Counted from the stretch's first letter, positions 1-11,739 are shown. The stretch is DNA of 64,000 nucleotides from Tenrec ecaudatus (GCF_050624435.1 NC_134546.1:76859700-76923699); one strand, 5' to 3'. The notes: a model not told the origin generated them from the sequence alone. Program-made: numbers and translations.

Positions 1-395
1 ATACATCCAATATTAGCCCATATGTCTGATACCATTCTGTAAATTCCTCTTTAGACTCATGCAACACATGATACAATGCTGAGTGCAAGAAGATCACAGG
101 CTAGTGGGTGGAAAATTTTGTGGATCCAGTGGTATTAGAAGCATCTTAATGCTGGCATGGGCCTCCACGTGGCTCCTCCAGCTCCAAGATTCTGGCTGCC
201 ATTAACATATCGCTATGTGGTTTGTCAACAGCAATGTCTCACAGGGAGAGAGTGTATCTAGCCTTCAGTGAGCTATTTATCTCCTTCTCACCTCCAAATG
301 AGGTCATTAAGGTGCGACCTGATTGACAGGCTAGACTCCATCCCTTGCAAGTTGACAAGAGATCATGTAACTGCCAGTCGAAGTATCTTTCAGGC
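1..395 (-). repeat. Family B LTR-like repeat, copy 1 (window-truncated)
   Basis: This stretch aligns by eye with 3185-3605. Shared blocks include the phrase TCTCCACGTGG followed by a CTCCAGCTCCA block, and a right end around GATTGACAGGCTAGACTCCA. A related copy in the opposite orientation occupies 10067-10630. The left end is cut by the window edge. The class is not certain. The size of about 560 bp and the TATA- and AATAAA-poor body fit an old LTR-like or non-autonomous element. Confidence 0.6.
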
Positions 396-412
396 AGACT
401 CAGTGGAGTGCC

Positions 413-725
413 TGGGTAGTGCTAACTGTTAAGGACTCAACTAATGGCTGTAAAGTTGGTGGTTTGAAACTTGGTGTCATTGATTCAAGTACAATATAGT
501 GTAAAAAGTTGCTTTTCGCCCAAACTAAAATTCTGTTGACACTGATCAGTTCCAACTCATAGTAATCCTAGAGGGCAGACTAGAACTGCTCCTATAAGAT
601 TCCCAAACCTGTATTTCCCTTATGAGATTATTCTACCACAAATTCTCCCACAGAGCAGTTGGTGGGTCTGAATGTTTGAATTTTCATTTTACAGCTAGGC
701 AAGTCACCACTGTCCTACTAGGGTT
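413..725. repeat. AfroSINE fragments (413-480 plus; 530-725 minus)
   Basis: 413-480 resembles the tRNA-derived head of AfroSINE on the plus strand, ending in the typical GGTGGTTTGAAAC block. 530-725 resembles the tail and body on the minus strand, with CAACTCATAGTAATCCTA and AGAACTGCTCC blocks. AfroSINEs are afrotherian-specific tRNA-derived SINEs, so this is one basis for the host assignment. Both copies are diverged. Confidence 0.75.
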
Positions 726-1085
726 GGTAGCTCTAACCTATTTATCAGTGATTTTTAAAAAATGTTTTATTCTGTCGAACAATCATCATAGTTTAGAATA
801 ATGTATTTTGATACCTTGCTGTTTTTCCTCCAGACTCTTCCCCTAGATCCGGGGTCAACAAATTTATTGTTTGAAAAAGACCTCTGAAAACCATAATTTA
901 TGATTCCATTGGTCATATAGTCTTGGAGACAATTATTCAACCTTACTGATTGTGAAAACAAAAGCAAGCAGCAGAGAAGGACATAGCTGTGTGCTAATTG
1001 AATGCTATTCACAAAGACAGGCACAGGGCCATGAGCCTGTTAGCCAAAGCCCTACACTGAGGGTCTGTGTATGTAACAGATGATG

Positions 1086-1165
1086 GTCTGTTTCTTTTCT
1101 AAAAACATTTATTGGAATTTCAAGCACATATGATACAATTCAACAATTCAATCATATCAAGAAGA
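1086..1165 (-). repeat. 3' end of an old LINE-like repeat
   Basis: The stretch beginning ACATTTATTGG and running to ATCATATCAAGAAGAG is the reverse complement of the 3' end seen at about 5045-5195. The two are copies of one interspersed repeat. Its exact family is not recognised. Confidence 0.5.
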
Positions 1166-1194
1166 GGCATACACGTCAGACTTCTCTACAGTAG

Positions 1195-1791
1195 GAGCAG
1201 CTAGCCTGCCACTACCCCTCACCCCTAAAAATTTTCGTGAGCACCGAATTCTTCTCCACCCATCCCCTGGTGAGGGGCGCCTCCCAGCTGATGAGGTGAC
1301 CCTTGTCTGTGGTGCACAAACAGCACAGACACTGACAGAGGAGCACTTCAGCAGCTTGGCAGCCCCACATTCCCTCCTCACTGATCCCTAGTCACGGCTT
1401 CCAAACCAGCACAATCTCAAAGGACATTGACACAGCAGTCAAGCTCATTGGGACTGGGACTGGAACAGTTTGAGTGGTATCTCCGGAGCCTGCATTAAGA
1501 CTGGGTTTGGGAGCCTCATCCTGGGTTATGCCAGGAACCCTTCTCTGAAGCAGCCACTCTTCTCCTACGCCATGCTGGGCTTTGCCTTCTCGAAGGCCCT
1601 TGGGCTTTTCTGCCTGATGGTGGCCTTCCTCGTGCTTTTTACCATGTGAAGGAGCTGTCTCCACCCCCCACATTTGTCTCACATCTGTCTGCCCAATATG
1701 TTCCTTTCCCTGCACCTCCCTGGGCAGCCTGGGGAGAATAATTGGCTCAGAGTTTGACAGAGGGAAGACAAATAAATACTGTATTAATAAA
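1195..1791 (+). pseudogene. ATP5MC2: ATP5MC2 (ATP synthase subunit c) processed pseudogene
   Basis: The parent gene encodes the c-ring proteolipid of mitochondrial ATP synthase. The plus strand carries a degraded copy of the mitochondrial presequence (about 1225-1425), then the mature subunit-c region (about 1426-1649). The mature region runs from a [14 protein letters not shown] start, through a [12 protein letters not shown] loop, to the C-terminal hydrophobic helix, and ends at TGA 1647-1649. A UTR-like tail follows with AATAAA near 1770. The presequence resembles the MC2 paralogue more than MC1 or MC3. No introns are present, which marks a retrocopy. The frame is broken: TGA at 1471-1473 replaces a glycine of the first transmembrane helix, and indels disrupt the presequence. 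The acidic residue region of helix 2 is still partly readable. I saw no clear target-site duplication. Confidence 0.8.
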
Positions 1792-1799
1792 GATGGTTC

Positions 1800-2110
1800 T
1801 TTTTTTTAAATGTTGGGGGCATACAATCATCATCAACTATCAATTAAAAGTTTTTCTTCCTTTTGTTCATATAATTACATTTTTATTTTGGCAAAAAGTA
1901 CACAGCAAAACATTCTCCAATTCAACCACTATTATATGTACAATTGAGTGTCCTTGATTATACTCTTCATGTTTACAACCATTATTGATATCCTTTTCAA
2001 AATTATCCCACCACCATTAATATAAACTGACTTTCCCCCTAAGAAACAACCCTATCTCCTTCACCCATGGCAACCACTGGTCAAGCTTTCTGTTTTAAAA
2101 ATAGATGTAT
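1800..2110 (-). repeat. L1 3'UTR-like fragment
   Basis: On the given strand the stretch reads like the reverse complement of an old mammalian L1 3' region: TTTTATTTTGGCAAAAAGTA, then a TACAATTGAGTG block, a run of pyrimidine, and GGCAACCACTGGTC. It is strongly diverged. A possibly related sequence is at 21825-22250. Confidence 0.5.
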
Positions 2111-2169
2111 ATAATATTCACATATCATACACGTACAGGGATAAATATTTTTAAAGTGTTGTAAAATAT

Positions 2170-3090
2170 ATATGCATATATATCATAATGAATTCTTATG
2201 TTCCCTCCCCTTCCCACAGTCATTGTTTGCTCCCAAAATGTCCTCACCATTCCTATTCCTCTGCTCCCAAAGTGCCCAACAGACCATTGCATCAGTTATT
2301 GTCTCTATGGATCCGCACCTTCTGTGCTTTGCAAATTTGGAAACCCAATAACAACAACAAAAAACAAAACCAAAATAAAACAGCAAGAAGAAAATAATAA
2401 TATTAAGATAAAATGAAAATAAAGAGTAAGAAAGGAAAGACTACCATCAATATTTGAAAGTTCAGCAAAACAAAATTCATCATGGAACAAGTGAGAAATA
2501 ATTCACCTTAGAGCAAATTCTGGTTGGATCGAGGTGGGTCAACTGACAAATTATCATGTTATGCCATGGTCCAATCCACCATGATCAAGGTAACAATCAT
2601 CTCTGACACTAAAGCTTTTCAAGGGGATCTGCCAGAGGTTTACTATGACTAGATATTCTTCAGATGGATTTTTTTGAGTTCTCACTGTTCACCTACCCTT
2701 TGAAAAAATTGGATGTTCATAATTTGAGCTCTGAATCTTTTTCTTTCATCATATTTGAATTTAAGTGTCACTATTTTTGGATCACACATACTGGTGTGCT
2801 TCTTCATTTTGGACTTAACTTGAAACCTCACTTAGATGGCTGCTTGTTTGAAGACAATTCTTTAAGACCCCAGATAATTGATAGCCTGGCACCATCTGCT
2901 TTTTTCACCACACTTTGTTGTAATGCCCTTATCTTCATTGATTTTTCAATGAAGGTAAGTATTGAGCAGAGCCATGTTAAGATCCTGTACACAGAATATG
3001 ATCAACTAGAGGATAGATCTAGCTAAACCTTGTCATAAACCATGGGTACCTCTACCGAGTGCCTGGAAAGTGAACATGTGAAACCCTACA
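2170..3090. other. Repeat-derived and unassigned sequence, no gene seen
   Basis: 2183-2480 shares a CTCTATGGATCC and adenine-rich motif, in inverse orientation, with 4545-4720. Both are probably one interspersed repeat. 2480-3090 contains nothing I recognise. The open frame at 2664-3026 has no family resemblance. Confidence 0.4.
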
Positions 3091-3097
3091 ACTGTAT

Positions 3098-3605
3098 TAG
3101 CCTGGGAGGACTAGAAAAACAAATTTCATAGACATACATGTGTAAAAGATAGGACTTTATATCAAAGAGCAATTGTGCATTAAGAAAGCATACCAGCCCA
3201 GTCCAGTTCAACTCCCTAAGCCTGACATTAGCTCATATATCCGATACCAGACTATAAATTTCTCTTCACACTCACGCAACATATGCATTGATGCCGACTG
3301 CAGGAAGACCACATGCCAGAGTGTGGAAAGTCTTTTGGAGCCAGTGGAGGTGGAAACATCTCAACCCTGTCAGGGGTCTCCACGTGGTTCCTTCAGCTCC
3401 AGGGCTCTAGTGTAGCACCATGTGTCTTGTTCTCATGAATGTCTCATAGGGCGTGGACCTGTGTCCTGCCTCCAGAGAGCTATTTCTCTCCTTAGCGCCT
3501 CCAAATGATGTCATCAAAAATGCACCCGGATTGACAGACTAAACTCCACCCCTTCAATCTTAACTCTCAAATTGACAACAGATTATGAAACTACCACAAC
3601 AACCA
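3098..3605 (-). repeat. Family B LTR-like repeat, copy 2 (near full length)
   Basis: This copy is inverted relative to 10067-10630. Its left end, TTAGCCTGGGAGGACTAG, is the reverse complement of the 3' end of that copy, and its right end, AAACTACCACA, matches that copy's start. It also aligns with 1-395. The length is about 510 bp. Confidence 0.65.
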
Positions 3606-3678
3606 TGGAGGCAGATGAAGAGGAAGACAGGAAAAGAGAAGTAGGAACCTTTTCTATTTGTTTTGTACCTTACTTATT

Positions 3679-4527
3679 ATTATTTTTTTAACAATTTATT
3701 GGGGCTGATACAATTCTTTTCACAGTTCATACATATACATACATCAATTGTATAAAGCACATCTGTACAGTCTTTGCCCTAATCATTTTTTTCTCTTTTC
3801 TTCTTTTACATTTTATTAGGGACTCAAACAACTCTTACCACAATCCATACATATACATACATCAATTGTATAAAGCACATCCATACATTCCCTGCCCCAA
3901 TCATTCTCAAGGCATTTGCTCTCCACTTAAGCCCCTTGCATCAGGTCCTCTTTTTTTTCCCACCTCCCTCCCCATTACCCCCTCCCTCATATGCCCTTGG
4001 TAATTTATACATTGTTATTTTGTCATATCTTGCCCTATCTGGAGTCTCCCTTCCCCCCTTCTCTGCTGTCCCTCTCCCAGGGAAGAGGTCACATGTGGAT
4101 CCTTGTAATCAGTTCCCCCTTTCCAACCCACTCACCCTCCACTCTCCCAGCATCGTCCCTCACACCCTTGGTTCTGAAGGTATCATCCACCCTGGATTCC
4201 CTGTACCTCCAACCCTCATATGTACCAGTGTATAGCCTCTGTCCTATCCAGCCCTGCAAGGTAGAATTCGGATCATGGTAGTTGGGGGGAGGAAGCATCC
4301 AGGATCTGGGGGAAAGCTGTGTTCTTCATCGATACTACCTCACACCCTAATTAACCCATCACCTCTCCTAAACCCCTCTATGAGGGGATCTCCATTGGCC
4401 GACACTTGGGCCTCGGGTCTCCACTCTGCACTTCCCCCTTCATTTAATATGATATATATATACATATATACACATACATATATACATATACACATATATA
4501 CACACACATATCTTTTTTTGCATGATG
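3679..4527 (-). mobile_element. Family A LINE-like element, copy A1 (3' part, duplicated terminus)
   Basis: This is the reverse complement of the 3' portion of the main repeat family. The 3' terminus (ATTGTATAAAGCACAT...TTTATTGGGG type) occurs twice, at about 3684-3790 and 3805-3900. The body includes the conserved block around 4070-4440 and a TA-rich microsatellite at 4448-4512. An 11-bp direct repeat, CCTTACTTATT, flanks it at 3668-3678 and 4528-4538, as expected for target-primed insertion. The open frames inside are repeat-derived. Confidence 0.75.
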
Positions 4528-4538
4528 CCTTACTTATT

Positions 4539-6729
4539 TTTATCTTTATGTTATTATTGTTTTTCTTTGTTTCATTTTATCTTTGTTTTTAATTGTTTTT
4601 GTTATCGTCTCCCTGTTTGGAAGCAAAAAAGAAGTGGATGCATAGAGACAATAACTGAGGCAATGGTTTATATGGAAGGGGGAGGGGAATTGGGGAGCAA
4701 TCAGTGGATCTGTGAGCCAGGAGGGAGCATTAAGCTTATTTTGATGATGGACTTACAACTCTTTTTTAGAAGTGTTTTAAGTCTGGAAATGTGAATGTTG
4801 TATCAGGAACATTACTAAAGAAAGGCAAGAATGAAAGTAAGCCAAGCTTGATCTATGGTTAGCATGTGTGAAGGGGAAGAGTTTTTGCATAAGGTGCAGC
4901 GAATTAATTTTAATGACGGTAGAACAATATGAAGGGGGATAAAAATAATGGTTGTACAACATGAAAAGAATACTCAATGGCACTGAATTACACATGCAGA
5001 AGTTGTTGAACTGGTGAAAGTTTTGTATACATTTTTCCAAGTATGTGAAATATATTACATGAAAAATGATTATGGAGGGGGAGAAATTGTTCTATAATTG
5101 ACTGTGGTAAAGATTATACAATTCTTCTTGATATGGTTGAAGTATTGAATTATATGATGAGTGGAAAAGTGTCAATAAAGTGTTTTGCTTTGTTTTGTTT
5201 TTAAGAGAAGTGGACACTCACAAATGTTCATCATTTTACCTTCCACTTTAACTCAACAGCCTGCATATCTCATGGGCTACCCTTGTCCTAAGGGTAAAAC
5301 TGGGCTGCCCAGAGAAAAAGTGGAACATTCCTAGGACAATAGTATCCCCAGGAATTCCCTTCATTATGGCTCACACCTCAGGCCAACTGCCTGCATTTCT
5401 ACAAATCTACCCATGGTTTTCAGGAAGGACTTGTTTGTCCATAGTCAGTGCAAATGATGAAGGGTAGAGATTGTCCATGCATAACAGGGGTCAGGAAAAT
5501 CACCTCTAGAGGCCATTACTCAGCTGCTCCTACTCAGAGCCATCCTCCTTCTGCTTCCACAAGCACAGCACATGTGAATCACCTACAGTAAAAATATGGT
5601 AACAGAGCTCCAAGTCACACATGAAAGTCAGGCTTCTTAGGCCTTCATCCTTACCATGTTAATCAGAGATGCCTGTGGAGGTTACACCCTTCTGGATTCT
5701 TCTTGGTGACATGAATGTCCTACCCTGTAAGCACCTTCATGTCAAAAGCAGTGCTTTTCATCTTAGATTGGTTTTAAATTATATTTCCCCCCTTATTCCT
5801 AGGTGTGATCGTGCAGGTAGAGCTGCTACAGACCAGTTGTGAGTTAGGAAAGCTATGTGCTATGTCTCAAAGTGCTATGTCTAGCTTCCAGGTCTGAAGA
5901 TATCAAGTTTCTAGATCTAAAAGGCTCTGGGAAACACAACCTGTGTTAGGTGGCACAGAAGCTTTGTGATGAGTCTTAGCAACAACTAAGTTTTCACATA
6001 TTGATGCATTGCAACCACTATAGCTCAACCAGCTGCATGTGTTTTAACAATGTGAAACCTGAGGACACTGACATGTAAAATGCAGGAAATGTACCAGGAG
6101 ACACAATGAAGGCTTAATGGTCAAACATCTCAAGCATCACAACACTAATTGGGCAGCAGAGGGAGCTCAGGGTACATGGGACACAGTCTTTTCCACAGGA
6201 GCAGGTGCAGGGGATGCCAAGTGTTTGTTTGCTCTTGTTTCTGGAGTTTCCTAATTCACCCACGTAGAGAACCACTCTAAGGACACTTCAGCAACTACGT
6301 TCGCATGCCTCTTATTTTCCTGGAGGGCAGATCCTACAAACTAAAATCCCATGTTCTTCCTGAGAAGACAGTGGAGAAAGAAATCACACTTGGGACAAGT
6401 TTAAATCAATCCCTCAAGGACCAGTAGTCTCTCTATGCCGTTAAATTCTGACTTCCATGTGCTTCACTCAACACAATCAGTTTCTCTCCATCCTAATTCT
6501 TTTTTCCAAATTACTGTAGGCTGAAACTGTATGTGTGTGAATCCCAGCCCAAGTATCTCCTGTGAAGAGAAAACCAAACCAAATCTGATTTTACCATTTC
6601 TGAAATAACTGACAGTTGTATGTATTTTTGAACCTTGGAGAAACTGACATTTTGAGATTCTAAATAAAGCATCAAAGTGTCTCAGAGTCATTATAAATCA
6701 CATAATGGGGCTGGCCTCAATCCCAACTA
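4539..6729. other. Intergenic, mostly unassigned
   Basis: 4545-4720 is a repeat related to 2183-2480. About 4880-5195 is a plus-strand 3' end of an old LINE-like repeat with AATAAAGTG near its end. 5200-6729 contains no V exon, retrocopy or repeat that I can name. Confidence 0.4.
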
Positions 6730-6734
6730 TGTGG

Positions 6735-8695
6735 ACTCTCCCCCTTCCCTTCCCCCCACCCCCACGCACAGAAGGCACTTCAGAGGACAGCACTGAATCT
6801 GAAGCTTGGGGAGAGGGGCATGTCTAATTAGAGCACTAGGAGAAACGAAGAGGGTAGGAGAGTGAGAAGAACACATCCTGACCTACTAATCCCCGAGGAC
6901 AATATTCCTGCTCACAGCAGACCATGCACAGAGAGGATCATAGGGCCGGTCCCACCACAAGACATGATGTCCCTAAATGGACCATATCACTATGGGGGAC
7001 AACACTGGAGACTCAGTGTGGGACTTGTGTCTAACCTGACCCTATCATATTGGGGCAAAACACTAAGGGCATGCAACAGCAAGGGAAGCAAAGCAATAAA
7101 AACCCTGGGGAATACAAAAATTAAGACTTTGGAACAGAGTGTGGCATACCACCCCTTCAGACTCGACTGGAAAACATTCCTGAAAGTCTAAAAATAGACC
7201 TGGAACGATTCATAGTCTTTTCTTGTTTTGTCATTGGCTATCTTTTTGTTGTTATTGCTGTTTGTTTGGTTGGTTTTGTCTTCCTTTGTTGTTTTCTTTG
7301 GCTTTGCCTTGTTTTTGTGCTTATTAATGTCTCTGCTTATCCATATAGATAAAAGACGGGATAAACAATTCAAAGAAGTAAAAAATAGGACCAGTGGTTC
7401 CGGGGGGGGGGGTCACGGGAGAAGGAGAGGTGGGAGAAAAGAAGGGAGGGGGATCAAACAACCCAAGGACAAGTTAACAACAAATGAACTAAAATCGATG
7501 AAGAGAAGGGATAGGATGCCTAGTGGGGATTAATCAAAGGCAAAGTAAGAGCGAGGAATTACTGAAACCCAAATGAAGGCCAAACATGGTAGTGGGACAA
7601 GAGGAAAGTAAAAAGAAATAGAGAAACAAACTAGGAGGCAAAGGGCGTTTATAGAGGTCTAAGTATAGGCATGTACCTATGTAAATATATTTATATATAA
7701 TGGTAGAGAAATAGATGTGTGCACTTATATTTATATGTTAGGTAGTAAGGTTGAAGATGGAAAGTGGACCTCAACTCAAGTACTCCCCAAATGCAAGTAT
7801 ACTTTGTTCTAAAACCCAGCATTCTGTGATGCTCACTGTCCCAACACGATGGTGGTAGACAAATTGGGTGCAGAAGCAAATGTGGTGAAGAAAGCTGATG
7901 GTTCATGGCTATCAAAAGATATAGTGTCTGCGGTCTTAAAGGCTTGAAGATAAACAGACATCTAACTGAGAAGCAAAAAAGCCCACATGGAAGAAGCACA
8001 CCAGCCTGTGTGACCATGAGGTGTACATGTGATCATGTATCAGGCATCAAAGACCCAGAACAAAAAAAAATCATATCTTTGTGAATGAAGAAGAGTGTGC
8101 AGTGGAGACCCAACGCCCATCTATAGACAATTGGACATCCCCTTACAGAAGGGTCACAAGAAAGAGAAGAGCCAGTCAGGGTGCACTACAGCACTGACGA
8201 AACAAACAACTTTCCTCTAGTTCTTTAATGCTTCTCCCCCCACTATCATGACCTCAATTCTAGCTTACTAATCTGAGTAGACCAGAACATGTACACTGCT
8301 ACAGATAAGATCTCGCAACACAGGGAATCTAGGACCCCTCAGAGCCAATAATGAGACTAGGGATACCAAGAAGGTAATGGGAAAGTGGGAGTAGAAAGGG
8401 GAAATTGATCACAAGGATTGACATATAACTCCTTCCCAGTGGGACAAACAGAAAGTGGGTGAAGTGAGACAGTGGACAATGCAAAATATTAAAATAATCA
8501 TTTATAATTTATCAAAGTTCATGAAAGAGGGAGAGTGGGAGAGGGAGCGGAAAAATGAGGAGCTGACATCAAGGGCTCAAGTACAAAGCAAACACTTTGA
8601 AAATGATGATGGCAGCATATGTACAAATGTGCTTCACAATGGATGAATGCATGGATTGTGATAAGAGCCATAAGAGCCCCCAATAAAAGAGAAAG
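6735..8695 (+). mobile_element. Family A element, copy A2 (older, long)
   Basis: A long plus-strand copy. It begins with the 5' block that reads CACAGAGAGGATCATAGGG, passes a poly-T/GT stretch near 7215-7320, the module with CCCACATGGAAGAAGCACAC (once only, about 7890-8035), the GAATCTAGGACC block near 8325, and the terminus with AATAAAAG near 8680. It is diverged, has a single internal module and a single 3' terminus, and so represents the older arrangement of the family. Confidence 0.7.
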
Positions 8696-8699
8696 CGGT

Positions 8700-9502
8700 T
8701 GGTATTGTAAAGCGTAATACCTAGATTTGGAAAGCACAATCAGCTCCGTGAGCATGGGAGACTTCCTCTAGTTTTTGGAAGATGCCCTGGAAATGTCCCG
8801 ATGTGTTATCAAAATTCACAAACAGCATTGGTTTCTCTGGGAGATGTAGAGACCTGCAGCATCTACAGAACTTCTAAGTTTAACTCAATACCTTAAAATT
8901 CTTGGTGTGCAAAAGCCTTGCGAGGAGACAGCAAGTTTGATTCAAGACATGACAAACCTGGAGGGAATGAGTGAGACTCAGGAGCCACTGTCATATCCAG
9001 CTCTAGGGGACAATTAAAGGCAGGTCCAGAAGGGGCTTGGGAAGGTTTTCCTTTTAGCATGTGAACTTCCTTTTCCAAAAGACAATTTAAAACAGAATTA
9101 GACAAGGGAAGCTTGTATCAGATTAAATGCATATTTCTACGGGGAATATTTAATTGCATCAAGAAAAGAATAAACACCACACTTGGAGGGGTGCACATTT
9201 CAAGGCAGTGTCTCTAACTGTAGGTTGACATTTCCATTAAGTCAATTCTTTCTCATAACAACTGTATAGAATAAGACTGCCCTTGTAGGCTTCTGTGTCT
9301 GTAAACCTTCATGGGTGTGGAGAGCATTCTTTCCCCTGCAGAGCCATTGGTGATTTAGAATGACTGACCTTGCATTTAGCAGCACACTGCATAATGAACC
9401 CCACAAGCAGGGCTTTCCAAGATATCTAGAACATCCTCATCTACTCTTGGAGTGACTCTTAGAAGTCATTCAACATTACGTATGACTATATAGGCAGAAG
9501 GT
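8700..9502. other. Upstream flank of VH pseudogene; AfroSINE at about 9232-9405
   Basis: About 9232-9405 reads as a diverged minus-strand AfroSINE, with AAGTCAATTCTTTCTCATAAC and AGACTGCCCTTGTAGG blocks followed by a tRNA-like head. The remainder, 8700-9230, holds nothing I recognise. Confidence 0.5.
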
Positions 9503-9510
9503 ATGCAAAT
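9503..9510 (+). promoter_or_regulatory. Ig octamer ATGCAAAT upstream of VH pseudogene V1
   Basis: A perfect octamer, the Oct-1/Oct-2/OCA-B site of Ig V promoters, lies 118 bp upstream of the leader ATG at 9628. The position is normal for a VH promoter. Confidence 0.8.
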
Positions 9511-9627
9511 AGACCCCTCCACTGCTGAGGAAAACCATCCAAGTCCCAACTCTGAAGCTCTTGGACAGTTGCTCCACCTCTTGAATTCCAAGGTGCCCCC
9601 ATTCAAGACTGAACAAATCAAGTCACA

Positions 9628-10060
9628 ATGGAATCTCTATTGAGCTCAATTTTCCTTTTTGGAATTTCAAAAGGTGCTTTGATGGAGAGAAATTATGTAT
9701 GAGGGGGAATGAGTGAGAGGCAGTAAATATGTTAAGATTTTCCTGATCAGGATGTCTGTGTGTTTGCAGGTGTCCAGTGAGAGGTGGAGCTATGGAATCT
9801 GAGGGAGACTTGAGGCAGCCTGAGGCTTCACTGAGACTCTCCCCTGCAGTCTCTGCATCCATTGCCTGTATTTATAATATACACTGGGTCTGTCTAGTCC
9901 CAGAGAAGGGGCAGCAGTGGGTTTCATACATTAATAGTGTTGGTAGGACTCTCCGAAGGGCAAATTCACCATCTCCAAAGACAATGGTAAGGACATCCTA
10001 TAACTTCAAATGGACAACCTGAACTTCAAGGACACAGCTTTGTATTTCTGTGCAAAAGAT
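9628..10060 (+). pseudogene. IGHV: VH3-type (clan III) IGHV pseudogene V1
   Basis: An IGHV gene would encode the variable domain of an antibody heavy chain after V-D-J joining. Leader exon 9628-9673 (46 nt, ATG intact, start MESLLSSIFLF) is followed by a 96-bp intron and acceptor AG at 9768-9769. The V exon starts at 9770. Framework blocks are recognisable: SLRLS in FR1, HWVC in FR2, QWVSYI entering CDR2, and an FR3 end of DTALYFCAK in another frame. Defects are multiple: TGA 9778-9780 at the last leader codon, a 1-nt loss near 9791, replacement of the conserved Cys22 by Pro, CDR2/FR3 indels, and loss of the FR2 Arg-Gln pair. A 564-bp repeat then separates the exon from its RSS at 10634. Family assignment to VH3 is by framework similarity. 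Confidence 0.85.
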
Positions 10061-10066
10061 GCACAC

Positions 10067-10630
10067 TATGGTAGTTACATAATCTGGCATAAATTTGGGA
10101 CTTGAGAGGATAAAACGGGAAGGGTTGGCATCTGTCAATTGGATCATAGCCAATGAAGCCTCTGTGTGGGCATGGCCTTCTCCTAAGAATTCTGGGAAAT
10201 CCCATATTCCATCTTGGAGGTGGAAGACACTCTCTCTAATCCCTGGGAGACACCCTACTGACAAGGGTGACTCCCTGTGAGACATCCCTGAGTAAAAGCC
10301 ACATGGACCTACCCCATGCTGCCCTGGGTGCTGGAGAAGCCATGTAGAGACCCATCACCGCTGAAAAGCTTACAATGCCAAAGGATTAAAAGACTTTCTG
10401 CCCACTGGCCTGTGATCATCTTGCATTCAGGATCATTGCATGCATTATATGAGTCTGAAGAGGATTTTATAAATTGGTATCAGACATTGGGCTAATACTG
10501 GACTTATGGGCTGGGACCTGACTGGAGTATGATGCTTTCTTAATATACAATTGTCCTTTCTATAAAAATATCTCTTATACACAATATGCGTGTGTCTATG
10601 GATTTGTTTCTCTAGTCTACCCAGACCAAC
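10067..10630 (+). mobile_element. Family B LTR-like element inserted between V1 exon and RSS
   Basis: The V exon ends with a TGTGCAAAAGAT block at 10049-10060. GCACAC follows at 10061-10066, then this repeat, then GCACAC again at 10631-10636, overlapping the heptamer. The 6-bp direct repeat suggests a target-site duplication. The element starts TATGGTAGTTACATAATCTG and ends TCTAGTCTACCCAGACCAAC. The same termini, inverted, bound 3098-3605. Its class is not established. Confidence 0.7.
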
Positions 10631-10633
10631 GCA

Positions 10634-10672
10634 CACAGTGAGGGGAAGTCAGAGTTAACCCAGACATGAATG
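10634..10672 (+). other. RSS of V1 (23-bp spacer)
   Basis: Heptamer CACAGTG at 10634-10640 is perfect. A 23-bp spacer of VH3 type follows at 10641-10663, then nonamer ACATGAATG at 10664-10672, which is degenerate against ACAAAAACC. VH-type 3' flank continues to about 10830. Confidence 0.8.
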
Positions 10673-11094
10673 TACCCTAGTGCAAGAGGTTAGGCTGCAG
10701 GGACCGCTCAGGACCTGCAGAGCACAGGACCCAGGTGCTGGTCCAAATGGAACTTCACTACTGGCTTTCTGTTGTGTCTGGGGATTCTTCTCCTTCTCAG
10801 TATCCCTCAGTATCCCTCAGGGAATCGGTGCATCTCCTCACGTCTTTCTGAAACACTCACCCAATCTCCCTCTGATGATAGGATGATTTTGAACTTAGCT
10901 TCTGTTTCATTTGCACCTTGAATCGCCTCTATTTCCAATAAAATTGGTAATTCCTGCATCTAGGATGAATTCTGTTCAAATCATCGGCTTCATCAAAAAC
11001 TTTATCCCGTGCTTTCAATACCCCTCCTGGATTCCCTCCTTCCTCGGGACAACAGTCCCTGCTGGGCAAAGGATATCACTTTACTATCTTTGTA

Positions 11095-11139
<45 letters not shown>
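11095..11139. repeat. (TG)n(TA)n microsatellite
   Basis: A TG run grades into an uninterrupted TA run of about 30 nt. Confidence 0.95.
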
Positions 11140-11142
<3 letters not shown>

Positions 11143-11635
11143 CCAGACAACATACTACATGAACTTATCACCAGTAGCCCAATCCTCCATCAAGTCACCT
11201 CTCTCCATTCATCCAATCGGAGACTTTCTTCTCTGAGTTCATTCATTTTATTAATTCACAGCTCCTGTCTGTCCTTGTCCACCACAGACTAATTTGAGAG
11301 TCAGTTTTTTTTCTCCAAAGGCTGTTGAATTTAGCAGTTGTGCATATTGACACAAGAGTGGGAAAAGGGAGACAAGACACATTTTATGCTTAGTCTCAAC
11401 ATGCCTCCACAGACCTCGCCTCGCTTCATGCGCTATGCCCCCTTGTGGATGGGCTATATGTGTCCTATTCTGTACAGGGCACCCACAGGTTCCCTTCAAG
11501 TTCTGTGGGTGACTATGCCTCCACATATTATTGTGATCAGAATATCCTTCTCTATCGACATGCCCAGGGGTTGATTTTCTGTCAATTAGCACTGTGATGC
11601 TGCAGTTATGATCACATATTTCTGAGTCAGACAAA

Positions 11636-11730
11636 CACAGAAGGAAAGGCTATGGGAACCCAGACACAAGCACCCGTACAGGGAGAGGGCGGGGCTCAGG
11701 GGTCACTCAAGCCCACAGATAACAGGGACC
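11636..11730 (+). pseudogene. VH 3'-flank relic (degenerate RSS without V exon)
   Basis: CACAGAA at 11636-11642 is followed by 21 bp and ACACAAGCA at 11664-11672. The flank with GGGGCTCAGGGG and CCCACAGATAACAGG blocks resembles the 3' flanks of the VH3 pseudogenes here, such as 10690-10740 and 55015-55050. I cannot find a convincing V exon just upstream. 11500-11535 ends in codons reading TYYC, but this could be chance. Confidence 0.5.
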
Positions 11731-11739
11731 CACAGGGGA

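Noticed and set aside
11500..11540. TYYC-like codons before the orphan RSS at 11636
   Set aside because: Distance to the heptamer is about 100 bp and no FR1-FR3 blocks precede it.
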